From: Methanosarcinales archaeon
Lineage (GTDB): Archaea > Halobacteriota > Syntropharchaeia > Alkanophagales > Methanospirareceae
Assembly: GCA_003661125.1 (NCBI GenBank)
Contig: QMVO01000083.1
Coordinates: 1-7,245 of the forward strand
Direction of reading: 5' to 3'
DNA: 7,245 nt
In this document: in pieces, positions 1 through 6,182 of the stretch
Numbering within the stretch: position 1 is the stretch's first letter
Layout of the letters: each line of letters begins with the position of its first letter
The notes under the pieces: model-generated
What the model saw: the letters and a program-made list of their open reading frames with translations, nothing else
Database searches by the model: none
What the model was told of the DNA's origin: nothing
Program-made: the position numbers and the translations under genes

Positions 1-3000
1 ATTATCAGCAGGATTATTGACTATGTAAAGCGTGGGACTCGTAGCAGCATTAGCTACCACATAAAGCCAATACTGCTCCTTGAATCTCTTCGCCTTGAAC
101 CATTCATTTGGTGTAAGGTCAGCATCGCCTTCTACAGAAAATCCCTTTATTTCAATATACCTGACTTCTTCCTTCCCTTTAGAGATTAAGTCATATCCAT
201 AGCCATCAGGTACATCTGTGGGCTCTCTCCCATGTTCTCTTTCATACCTTTTTACAAACTCCCTGCCTATCTCTTTCATCTCTTTAGAACATACCTTTTC
301 TGAAAATTCAGGCTTTACAAGAACCGCACCTAAAAACTTCGGCATTGATATAGCTAAACTCACTTCCTGTTCTATTTCCTTCTGCAACGTTTTTAAAGCT
401 TCTTCATACTGCCTCTTTCGCTCTTCTTTGTTCCTTATCGCAAGTTCCACTTTTTCGCCTTCCGCCTGCCTCTCGTAAAGTTCAGCAAGTTCAGCATCCA
501 GTTCACCAATTAAAAATTCCAGCGATTTAATCCCGTATTTCCTCTTTATTTCCGCTTGCCTCTTCCTTTCTTCAACTATCTCATGCTTGTAGTTCTCAAC
601 AGTGCCTATGGCATATTCCTGGGCTTTTTCCCTTTTAGGGATTGGGAATTGGGGATTGGGATTTAGGTCTTTGAAAGACTGGTTATCAGTGCGTTCAGCA
701 TCTTTCCGAGTGTTTGTATTTCTTCCAACATTAACTCCAGTGTTTCCTGATTGATGTAATTCAGTCGCTGAGAGACGATTAGGTGCGTCTCCAGTTCCAT
801 TAGGGAGCCCCTTGCCATTCTTAAAAACTGTATATATTCCTTTGTGCTCCCCCGTCCCCATCCCTCGGCTATGTTCGCTGGGATTGATACTGCTGCCCTT
901 TGGATTTGAGACACCAGACCAAACTTCTCCTCTTGAGGAAATCCCTTGGTTATTCCGTAAACTTCTACTATTAGGTCCACTCCTTTCTTCCAAACTTCTA
1001 ATTCCTTGTAATTCTTCATTTTTACCTTTACCCCTAATTCCTAATCCCTGATTCCTAACACCTACGTCATCCACGGGAACGAAATCCCATAAAATCGCAG
1101 GATTAACCTCACATAGGCATTGGGCATTGGGCATTTGGTTTTTATAACCACTAATTCCTGATCCCTGACCCCTGATCCCTAATTCCTGACCCCTAATCCC
1201 TAACTCCTGATAAATTGCCATCAGTCTCTTACCTGCAACTTCTCCTTTCCCATCTTTTACTTCACCCTCAAAGAACCACAAAACACCATCGTATCTTCCA
1301 GAAGGGTCTTTAAACACCGCTCCCCTCTGCAATTTAGCAAAGTAATTCCTCTTCACCCATTCAAGTAAAGCCTCAAATAAAGGATGCCCAAAGGATATGA
1401 ACTCTGCATCAGGATTTTTGAAAGCAATCTCTTTATCAAATGTCGCCTTCGGATATTGCCTCAAAATAGAACCGTATCTGTTTTTAAAATCAACCTCCTC
1501 TGCTATTTTTCTTATCTCGTATGGAATAGAATCTATCACTATAAATCCATCCTTACGAATCCTGAACTTACCACCTACTTTTTGAAACGCTCTTTTAAAG
1601 AACTCCTCAACGTATTCAGGAATCAGCCTGTATTCTTTCGCCTTTTCCGCCATCTCTTTTATTCTGGTATAGTCAATGTGCCTGGTAGCAAGGCTCTCGC
1701 CTAACGCCTCTTTAATCTCTTTGATGTACTTCTCATCCACTTTGATATCGAGTTCTTTTATTATTTCATCCATGCTTCTCGCTCTCGCCGCAGCATCTAA
1801 AACAAGCTGATAGAGGTTTTTCCCGTAGAATGTTTTGCCAATAACATCAAACACTTTGTCGCTTCCCATAGCCTTTCTGATTTCTTCGAGTTTATCAAAA
1901 AGTTTAGCCAGAACTTTTCCTTCTCTTGTGCTATCCGCTACGAGGTTAAAGACATAAACATCTTTCTGCTGTCCATACCTGTGAATTCTTCCCATCCTTT
2001 GCTCTAAGCGATTAGGATTCCATGGTATGTCGTAATTGATCATGAGATGACAGAACTGGAGGTTTATGCCCTCACCGGCAGCTTCTGTTGCAACCATAAT
2101 CTGTTTTTCGTGCTGAAAAACCTTCTCAGCATTTATCCTTTCCTCTAATCTCATACCTCCGTGAATAAAATTTGCAGAATATCCCCACGACTTAATCCTT
2201 TTTACTAAATACTCCAGTGTATCGCGGGATTCGGTAAAAATTAAAATCTTCTCATTTCCGAGTGATTCTATAACCTTCTTTAATTCTGAGAGTTTTACCT
2301 CACACTCCACCCTAAGAATCTCTTTTGCTTTTTCTATCAGGTCTTTAAGAACATTAATCTCTCTTTCTAACTCCGGCCTATTCTCAGCAATGCTCAGTGT
2401 CTCCCATCTCTTTTCTTGCTCCCAACGTTTCTCTTCCTCATAATCTTCCACTTCTTCGAGGTCAATAGCTGTTATGGGCATTTCTTTCACAAGTTCCTCT
2501 CCCTTCAACAAACCTTCAAGCCTCTCTTTCCTTCTCTCAAGTGATCTGCGGAGAGCATAGGTGCTTGACGCCATCCTTCTTTGCAGGATAAGCAATGCGA
2601 AAGCAACGTTTCTCTTTTTGTCACTCTGCAAAGCTACGTTGTATTGTGAAATCACATATTTTGAGAGTTCATTGTATAACACTTGCTCTCTATCTGATAA
2701 CCTGAACTTAATTGTCTCAGGGTAGCGATTGGTGAAAATAGGCTTTCCTTCAAAATCTTTTAAATCCTCCTTCAGTCTTCTTATAAAGAGCGGATTGTCC
2801 TTGTTCTCTAAGGATTCATCAATTAATTTCTGTGTGGCGAAGAATCCACGAACTAAAAGGTCAAGAAATAACCTGAAGTTTTCAGGGTCTCCCTTGTGCG
2901 GTGTTGCAGTGAGAAAGAGCAGATGGTCAGAATTCTTTGACATTACTTCTCCTAATTTGTAGCGTTCTGTCCTTGATAACTTATTCCCATACCTGTAAGC

Positions 3001-3684
3001 TGCCATTTTGTGCGCTTCATCAACGATAACTAAATCCCAATCAACACTTCCGAGTGCCGGTAAAATTTCCTCTCCCTTTGCGAAATCCATTGATGTAATA
3101 ACTTGGCTCTCTCTTCGCCATACATTCTCGGCATAGTGCGCATCCAATAAACCTCTGTCAATCACTGTGAAGGGTTCTTGAAACTTCTCCTTCAATTCTC
3201 TTCTCCACTGGTCTTTAAGATGTCCCGGAACAACTATTAAAATCCGGTTTACAACACCCCGCAATTTCAATTCTTTGATAATCAGTCCTGCCATGATAGT
3301 TTTGCCTGCACCGAGGTCATCAGCAATGAGGAATCTTATCCTGGGAAGTTTTAAAATATAACCATAAACTGCTTCTATCTGGAAGGGTAGAGGGTCTATT
3401 TTTGAGGTGTTCATTGCTAAAAGAGGATCAAAAAGAGATGCAAATTTGTAACGCTCTGCTTCGATAGATAAGAACGTCTCACTGCCCGGCGCAGAGAAAT
3501 CCAAAACAAATTCCTTTGCTTTTAGTTTTTCGAGTTCCTCTCGTGGAATTAATTGGTCTATATGTGTGTTGGAGTAAATAGTTGCACCTATGATGTGGAT
3601 ACGGTCTCCGGATATGTCTACTTTCTTCACCTCCACGGGTTCAGGCCAGAAAGGCCCTTCTATGACCATCCCTTCTTTTACCAT
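1..3684 (-). CDS. SNF2/RapA-type helicase with C-terminal DUF3883-like (NOV_C, PD-(D/E)XK-like) domain, 3' end outside window
   Basis: An open frame of 1228 codons runs from the ATG at 3684 to the window edge; I read it for stops from 1 to about 2340 and translated all of it. It is a superfamily 2 ATPase of the SNF2/RapA class. Visible motifs are Walker A DDLGAGKT (122-129), DEAH (222-225), LTATPH (258-263), motif V ATEAAGEGIN (532-541) and motif VI QRMGRIHRYGQ (562-572). A charged coiled-coil-like stretch (about 1017-1110) precedes a DUF3883-like domain (about 1135-1228) with GYD (D1165) and IEIKG (E1178, K1180), a D-x12-E-x-K pattern like Mrr-type nucleases. The start is fixed by AGGAGGGG six bases upstream and by the conserved-looking EGPFWPEPV segment soon after it. 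Residues about 828-857 and 875-1016 are low-complexity and come from two inserted repeat elements; without them the protein would be near 1060-1070 residues. It probably acts on DNA; DNA translocation is inferred from the family. The substrate and role are unknown; restriction or defence is possible. Confidence 0.93.
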   Translation of the reverse strand, partial: MVKEGMVIEGPFWPEPVEVKKVDISGDRIHIIGATIYSNTHIDQLIPREELEKLKAKEFVLDFSAPGSETFLSIEAERYKFASLFDPLLAMNTSKIDPLPFQIEAVYGYILKLPRIRFLIADDLGAGKTIMAGLIIKELKLRGVVNRILIVVPGHLKDQWRRELKEKFQEPFTVIDRGLLDAHYAENVWRRESQVITSMDFAKGEEILPALGSVDWDLVIVDEAHKMAAYRYGNKLSRTERYKLGEVMSKNSDHLLFLTATPHKGDPENFRLFLDLLVRGFFATQKLIDESLENKDNPLFIRRLKEDLKDFEGKPIFTNRYPETIKFRLSDREQVLYNELSKYVISQYNVALQSDKKRNVAFALLILQRRMASSTYALRRSLERRKERLEGLLKGEELVKEMPITAIDLEEVEDYEEEKRWEQEKRWETLSIAENRPELEREINVLKDLIEKAKEILRVECEVKLSELKKVIESLGNEKILIFTESRDTLEYLVKRIKSWGYSANFIHGGMRLEERINAEKVFQHEKQIMVATEAAGEGINLQFCHLMINYDIPWNPNRLEQRMGRIHRYGQQKDVYVFNLVADSTREGKVLAKLFDKLEEIRKAMGSDKVFDVIGKTFYGKNLYQLVLDAAARARSMDEIIKELDIKVDEKYIKEIKEALGESLATRHIDYTRIKEMAEKAKEYRLIPEYVEEFFKRAFQKVGGKFRIRKDGFIVIDSIPYEIRKIAEEVDFKNRYGSILRQYPKATFDKEIAFKNPDAEFISFGHPLFEALLEWVKRNYFAKLQRGAVFKDPSGRYDGVLWFFEGEVKDGKGEVAGKRLMAIYQELGIRGQELGIRGQGSGISGYKNQMPNAQCLCEVNPAILWDFVPVDDVGVRNQGLGIRGKGKNEELQGIRSLEERSGPNSRSLRNNQGISSRGEVWSGVSNPKGSSINPSEHSRGMGTGEHKGIYTVFKNGKGLPNGTGDAPNRLSATELHQSGNTGVNVGRNTNTRKDAERTDNQSFKDLNPNPQFPIPKREKAQEYAIGTVENYKHEIVEERKRQAEIKRKYGIKSLEFLIGELDAELAELYERQAEGEKVELAIRNKEERKRQYEEALKTLQKEIEQEVSLAISMPKFLGAVLVKPEFSEKVCSKEMKEIGREFVKRYEREHGREPTDVPDGYGYDLISKGKEEVRYIEIKGFSVEGDADLTPNEWFKAKRFKEQYWLYVVANAATSPTLYIVNNPADN
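637..662 (-). repeat. C-rich 3' arm of the IVS-like element
   Basis: On the minus strand this arm reads ATCCCAATCCCCAATTCCC and then AATCCC, starting directly at the nested gene's stop codon. Its reverse complement GGGATTGGGAATTGGGG matches the 5' arm GGGATTAGGAATTAGGGG except that A in the 5' arm is G at regularly spaced positions. In RNA this would be a long stem with periodic A-C mismatches. The helicase frame reads NPNPQFPIP. Confidence 0.72.
663..1019 (-). CDS. Four-helix-bundle protein, 23S rRNA intervening-sequence (S23/IVP) family, nested inside the helicase gene
   Basis: A complete 118-codon ORF on the same strand as the helicase, in the +1 frame, wholly inside it. The sequence is a textbook member of the four-helix-bundle family first known from intervening sequences of bacterial 23S rRNA and related to the Avd proteins of diversity-generating retroelements. 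It begins with YKELEVWKKGVDL (4-16), followed by the core FGLVSQIQRAAVSIPANIAE (33-52), then GWGRGSTKEYIQFLRMARGS (53-72) and two further helices rich in Leu and Glu. Length is typical and nothing is broken. It has its own ribosome-binding site: AAAGG five bases before the ATG, with GGGG further up, both within or next to the G-rich arm of the element. The stop codon TAA abuts the C-rich arm. Family members are thought to bind nucleic acid as oligomeric barrels, but the biochemical role is not established. Identity is very likely; function is unknown. Confidence 0.93.
   Translation of the reverse strand: MKNYKELEVWKKGVDLIVEVYGITKGFPQEEKFGLVSQIQRAAVSIPANIAEGWGRGSTKEYIQFLRMARGSLMELETHLIVSQRLNYINQETLELMLEEIQTLGKMLNALITSLSKT
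1026..1059 (-). repeat. G-rich 5' arm of the IVS-like element
   Basis: On the minus strand this arm contains GGGATTAGGAATTAGGGG, a degenerate 6-7-base telomere-like repeat. Its last bases supply the Shine-Dalgarno-like AAAGG of the nested gene. In the helicase frame it reads RNQGLGIRGKG, avoiding the TAG stops that the same repeat gives in another phase. Confidence 0.75.
1113..1206 (-). repeat. Gene-less short copy of the same repeat element, in frame in the helicase
   Basis: About 94 bases with the same plan as the larger element but no gene. A G-rich arm (1149-1206) is built from two near-identical 21-base tandem units (1186-1206 and 1165-1185, two differences), each encoding ELGIRGQ. A small perfect hairpin TGGTT-ATAAA-AACCA follows, then a C-containing arm (1116-1137) made of AATGCCC repeats. 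It interrupts the helicase between GKRLMAIYQ (residues 818-826) and CEVNPAILWDF, and stays in phase. It may be an internally deleted or non-autonomous relative of the neighbouring element. Confidence 0.65.
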
Positions 3685-3687
3685 TTT

Positions 3688-4698
3688 TCACCCCTCCTTC
3701 ATCAACCCCGCATCCACAAAACTCATATAACCATCACCACCTATAATAATATGGTCCAATACCCTTATACCCACCAAATCGCACGCTTGAACCAAGCGAC
3801 TGGTAATCTCAATATCCTCCTCACTCGGCTTCGGCTCTCCACTCGGATGATTATGCACGAAGATTACCGCAGCCGCAGACTCCTTTATCGCCTCTTTTAT
3901 TACTTCTCGCGGATGCACCACACTTGCCGTCAAGCTTCCTTCTGAAATTGTTATATCGTTAATTATTTTATTTCTTCCGTCCAACAGCATGACTTTGAAA
4001 ACCTCTTTCTTTAAATCCCTTAGATAAGGTTTGTAATAGTTGACTACATCGTCAACTGATTTAATCTTCCTTCCTATTTTGGTCTTCTCTCTCAAAAAGC
4101 GTTTGCCTATTTCCAAAGCTGCTTTTATCTGCGCTGCTTTCGCCATACCAATTCCTTCAACCGAGCATAACTCCGAGAAACTCGCAGAGTCCAAGTTTCT
4201 GAAATTGCCAAAACAGTCCATCAAATTTCTTGCTAACTCCTCCGCACTTATCCGTTTAACACCATCTCCAGTCCGTAAAATAATCGCTAAAAGCTTAGCT
4301 GGAGAGAGATTCTCTGCACCACGCTTCATCAACATTTCCCTCGGTCTTTCTTCCTCAGGCCAATCTTTTATCGTGGGTTTGTATTCCCACTTCTTGCTTA
4401 GCTCTTCTTTAATCTTCTCTCTAAGAAATCTGCAATCTTCTTCTGTTTGCAAGCCTAATTTTTCAACAGCACCATTCTTTATTATTCCCTCAAAATTCGT
4501 ATTCTCGTCTTCCGCTTTTTTCAATCTCCTGAAAAATATCTTCCCTGTTTTGCTACAGTAAGGATACGCTTTGTTTTTTATCAGGAAATCTACCAATTCT
4601 TCTCTTGTTTGCAATACAGGAATTTGATAGCTTTCTTCTTGGAGTTTTTCCACTTTTGCAGCATCCCGCATTTTTATTTTATACTCAGGCTTAGCCAT
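3688..4698 (-). CDS. radC: RadC/MPN+ (JAMM) domain protein with long N-terminal extension
   Basis: 336 residues. From residue about 109 it is a standard RadC: TIKDWPEEERPREMLMKRGA and AENLSPAKLLAIILRTG, then a helix-hairpin-helix VEGIGMAKAAQIKAALEIGKR (180-200), then the JAMM metal-binding core with E253 and HNHPSG (282-287) ending in S292 and D295, matching H-x-H-x7-S-x2-D. All putative zinc ligands are present. The family is not a proven DNA-repair enzyme despite its name; it is frequent on mobile and defence islands. Residues 1-108 are extra compared with ordinary RadC (about 225 residues) and match no domain I recognise. The ATG at 4698 is chosen because no suitable later start lies near the RadC boundary, and it has a GAGTGAG upstream. 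The stop lies three bases before the helicase start, so the two are probably one operon. RadC is uncommon in archaea, which hints at transfer. Confidence 0.93.
   Translation of the reverse strand: MAKPEYKIKMRDAAKVEKLQEESYQIPVLQTREELVDFLIKNKAYPYCSKTGKIFFRRLKKAEDENTNFEGIIKNGAVEKLGLQTEEDCRFLREKIKEELSKKWEYKPTIKDWPEEERPREMLMKRGAENLSPAKLLAIILRTGDGVKRISAEELARNLMDCFGNFRNLDSASFSELCSVEGIGMAKAAQIKAALEIGKRFLREKTKIGRKIKSVDDVVNYYKPYLRDLKKEVFKVMLLDGRNKIINDITISEGSLTASVVHPREVIKEAIKESAAAVIFVHNHPSGEPKPSEEDIEITSRLVQACDLVGIRVLDHIIIGGDGYMSFVDAGLMKEG
3691..3698 (-). promoter_or_regulatory. Strong Shine-Dalgarno for the helicase, inside the end of radC
   Basis: AGGAGGGG on the minus strand overlaps the last codons of radC and lies six bases before the helicase ATG at 3684. 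It decides the ATG at 3684 over the in-frame ATG at 3669 and suggests that the helicase is translationally coupled to radC. Confidence 0.75.
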
Positions 4699-4726
4699 TT
4701 GCTCACTCAGGATTTCTATCCAAAAG

Positions 4727-4740
4727 ATTTTATATTTTAT
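4727..4740. promoter_or_regulatory. AT-rich TATA-like element shared by divergent radC and Mth938-like genes
   Basis: The only strongly AT-rich tract in the 81-bp divergent gap. On the plus strand it reads TTTTATAT (4728-4735), close to the archaeal TATA consensus, placed to give a start near 4758 and a leader of about 20 bases for the gene at 4780. On the minus strand the same tract reads AAAATATAAAAT, placed to give a leader of about 10 bases for radC. Positions of transcription starts are inferred from the usual spacing of about 25 bases. Confidence 0.5.
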
Positions 4741-4779
4741 TTTTTCTCCTACATCAAAATAAATACGAAGGTACAGAAA

Positions 4780-5118
4780 ATGATCGACTCATACGACTTC
4801 GGCAGGATAGTCGTAGACGGAAAAGCATATAGAAGCGATGTGATTGTCTTTCCTGACCAGGTTAAAGACAACTGGTGGCGGAAAGAAGGACATACTCTCC
4901 ATATAGAAGATATTGAACCAGTGGTTAAAGAGGAGCCGGAAGTGCTAATTGTAGGCACCGGGAAATATGGAATCCTGAAAGTTCTGCCAGAAACGAAAGA
5001 ATACATCGAATCAAAGAGAATAGAATTAATCATTGAGGTGACGGATAGGGCTTGCAAGATATATAACGCACTATCAAAAGATAGAAAGACCGTAGCGGCT
5101 TTGCACTTAACCTGTTAG
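4780..5118 (+). CDS. Mth938-like domain protein (DUF498/NDUFAF3-related)
   Basis: 112 residues from the ATG at 4780, which has GAAGGT seven bases upstream; the open frame extends further left but runs through radC on the other strand and lacks a ribosome-binding site there. The sequence fits the Mth938-like family well: IDSYDFGRIVVDGKAY near the start, DNWWRKEGHTL (28-38), then PEVLIVGTGKYG and VLPETKEYIESK, and a terminal ALSKDRKTVAALHLTC. Length is the usual one for this single-domain fold. It is cytoplasmic, with no signal peptide or membrane segment. Eukaryotic relatives assist complex I assembly; the prokaryotic role is not known, so no function is assigned. It is divergent from radC and convergent with ilvE, so it is probably monocistronic. 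Confidence 0.9.
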   Translation: MIDSYDFGRIVVDGKAYRSDVIVFPDQVKDNWWRKEGHTLHIEDIEPVVKEEPEVLIVGTGKYGILKVLPETKEYIESKRIELIIEVTDRACKIYNALSKDRKTVAALHLTC

Positions 5119-5126
5119 CCTGTTAG
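5111..5126 (+). repeat. Tandem 8-bp direct repeat across the Mth938-like stop codon
   Basis: CCTGTTAG occurs twice back to back; the first copy contains the stop codon. It probably arose by slippage. No function is evident, and no T-rich terminator follows on this strand. Confidence 0.6.
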
Positions 5127-5139
5127 GAAAAGAGTTATT

Positions 5140-5150
5140 AAAAAAAACAA
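5140..5150 (-). terminator. Putative T-rich terminator of ilvE
   Basis: On the minus strand, about 25 bases after the ilvE stop, there is TTGTTTTTTTT (eight uninterrupted Ts) with no clear stem-loop before it. This is the form expected of archaeal intrinsic termination. It lies in the convergent gap between the Mth938-like gene and ilvE. Confidence 0.5.
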
Positions 5151-5173
5151 CCTTCGCCGTCAAATAATTGAAT

Positions 5174-6106
5174 TTATACCTCTACCGGCTCCAGCCATTC
5201 CATATACTTCGTTTCTTTCCCATTCACTACGTCAAAGAACTTCCTTTGTATCACGCTTGTCACTTCTCCTTTCTTACCTTCTCCTATCATTACGTTGTCT
5301 ATTTCCCTTATCGGTGACACCTCTGCGGCAGTTCCTGTGAAAAAGACCTCATCCGCAGACAATAGTTCCTCTTTCGTCATGGGCTTCTCTACCACTTCGT
5401 AACCCATCTCTTTTGCAAGCACGATCACTGAATCGCGGGTGATGCCGGGCAAAATGGAAGATTCTGCTGAAGGTGTGTACAGGGTTGAAGCTTTAACCGC
5501 GAATATGTTCTCTCCCGGACCCTCCGCCACACATCCAGTATTGTCGAGCATTATCGCCTCGTCAAATCCTCTTTCTTTTGCATCTAACACCGCTAACAGC
5601 GAATTCAGATAATGCCCCGTTGCCTTTGCCATAACAGGCAATGTATTTGGGTCTATCCTGCGCCATGAAGATAAAGTACATCTTATGCCGTTCTCCAACG
5701 CTTCATCGCCCAGATAAGTGCCCCACCGCCATGCGGCGATTGCACAATCCACAGGGCAGCCTTCCGGGTTCACACCTAAATGATGAAAACCATAAAAAGC
5801 GATTGGTCTTATGTAGCACGCATCAAGTCCATTTATACGAACGGTTTCTTTTATCGCATTTTTTAGCTCTTTTTTCGAGAAAGGTATTTCCATTCTGTAC
5901 AACTCCGCAGACCGATACATCCTGTCCACATGTTCATTCAGCCTGAAGATAAATGAACCTTTCTCCGTAGCATAGCATCTTATCCCCTCGAAAACGCCGG
6001 ACCCATAATGCAGACCATGTGAGAGAACGTGCACTTTCGCTTCCTTCCAATCCACAAACTTTCCGTTATACCATATTTTCCCCTCTTCTGAAAGTCTCTC
6101 CACCAT
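5174..6106 (-). CDS. ilvE: Branched-chain amino acid aminotransferase (PLP fold type IV)
   Basis: 310 residues, the usual length. The enzyme transfers the amino group between glutamate and the 2-oxo acids of leucine, isoleucine and valine, the last step of their synthesis, in the cytoplasm with pyridoxal phosphate. Visible landmarks are IWYNGKFVDW (11-20), LHYGSGVFEGIR (32-43), the segment MAKATGHYLNSLLA with the presumed Schiff-base lysine K161, AEGPGENIF (194-202) with the glutamate that contacts the cofactor ring nitrogen, LPGITRDSV (219-227), and FFTGTAAEVSPI (255-266) for phosphate and substrate binding. GHY instead of the common GNY after the lysine is a minor variant. The ATG at 6106 lacks a clear Shine-Dalgarno and follows a TATA-like box by about 40 bases, so the leader is short. 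The upstream ATG at 6116 is out of frame. Related D-amino-acid or 4-amino-4-deoxychorismate enzymes are less likely given the overall fit. Confidence 0.95.
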   Translation of the reverse strand: MVERLSEEGKIWYNGKFVDWKEAKVHVLSHGLHYGSGVFEGIRCYATEKGSFIFRLNEHVDRMYRSAELYRMEIPFSKKELKNAIKETVRINGLDACYIRPIAFYGFHHLGVNPEGCPVDCAIAAWRWGTYLGDEALENGIRCTLSSWRRIDPNTLPVMAKATGHYLNSLLAVLDAKERGFDEAIMLDNTGCVAEGPGENIFAVKASTLYTPSAESSILPGITRDSVIVLAKEMGYEVVEKPMTKEELLSADEVFFTGTAAEVSPIREIDNVMIGEGKKGEVTSVIQRKFFDVVNGKETKYMEWLEPVEV

Positions 6107-6145
6107 TTTTATCCATTTTAAAGATAATATTTCTACTTATGTATT

Positions 6146-6153
6146 TATTTATA
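6146..6153. promoter_or_regulatory. TATA box between ilvE and the radical SAM gene
   Basis: On the minus strand this reads TATAAATA within ATATAAATAAATAC, about 40 bases before the ilvE ATG, predicting a leader of about 18 bases. On the plus strand the overlapping ATTTATAT would place transcription start near 6175-6180, just before the ribosome-binding site of the radical SAM gene. It may serve both directions. Confidence 0.55.
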
Positions 6154-6175
6154 TCAATCAACATTCTTTATGAAC

Positions 6176-6182
6176 AGAAGGT
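6176..6182 (+). promoter_or_regulatory. Shine-Dalgarno that decides the radical SAM start
   Basis: AGAAGGT lies eight bases before the ATG at 6191. The alternative in-frame ATG at 6170 has no such site and would precede the transcription start predicted from the TATA box, so 6191 is preferred. Confidence 0.55.

Larger units (their letters stand above)
637..1059 (-). mobile_element. IVS-like insertion element carrying the four-helix-bundle gene, in frame with the helicase
   Basis: The unit runs from a G-rich arm (about 1026-1059) through the four-helix-bundle gene to a C-rich arm (about 637-662). The arms are imperfectly complementary. In the helicase frame it encodes a hydrophilic Gly/Ser/Asn/Arg-rich stretch (about residues 875-1016) with no stop. 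It lies between two segments that look like ordinary family sequence: VNPAILWDFVPV upstream and a charged helix starting KREKAQEYA downstream. Exact edges and any target-site duplication cannot be fixed without an uninterrupted homologue. The architecture (terminal complementary arms around an S23-family gene) is that of IVS elements in 23S rRNA, here placed in an mRNA. Mobility is inferred, since no transposase or reverse transcriptase is present. Confidence 0.75.

Noticed and set aside
637..1059. Diversity-generating retroelement, since Avd proteins are also four-helix bundles
   Set aside because: No reverse transcriptase or template/variable repeat pair is visible in the window.
637..1206. 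CRISPR array or intein in the repeat-rich part of the helicase
   Set aside because: The repeats are 6-7 and 21 bases and degenerate, without regular unique spacers. The inserted protein lacks intein splice-junction residues and blocks.
637..1206. Helicase pseudogene broken by insertion
   Set aside because: The reading frame is continuous through both inserts and the conserved C-terminal domain follows in frame, so disruption is not supported.
1384..1704. Plus-strand ORF of 106 codons
   Set aside because: It lies opposite the helicase in the same codon register, has no recognisable family and is explained as a shadow of the real gene.
1..3684. Assignment of the helicase as DrmD of a DISARM system
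   Set aside because: It is a SNF2-class enzyme, but no other DISARM gene (DrmA, DrmB, DrmC or the methylase) is in the window.
4040..4561. Plus-strand ORF of 173 codons opposite radC
   Set aside because: Ser/Phe/Leu-rich translation typical of an antisense shadow; the minus strand encodes a clear RadC.
4609..4779. Longer start for the Mth938-like protein
   Set aside because: The extra 57 codons overlap radC, are rich in Phe and Ile without family similarity, and lack a ribosome-binding site; the ATG at 4780 has one and gives the family's normal length.
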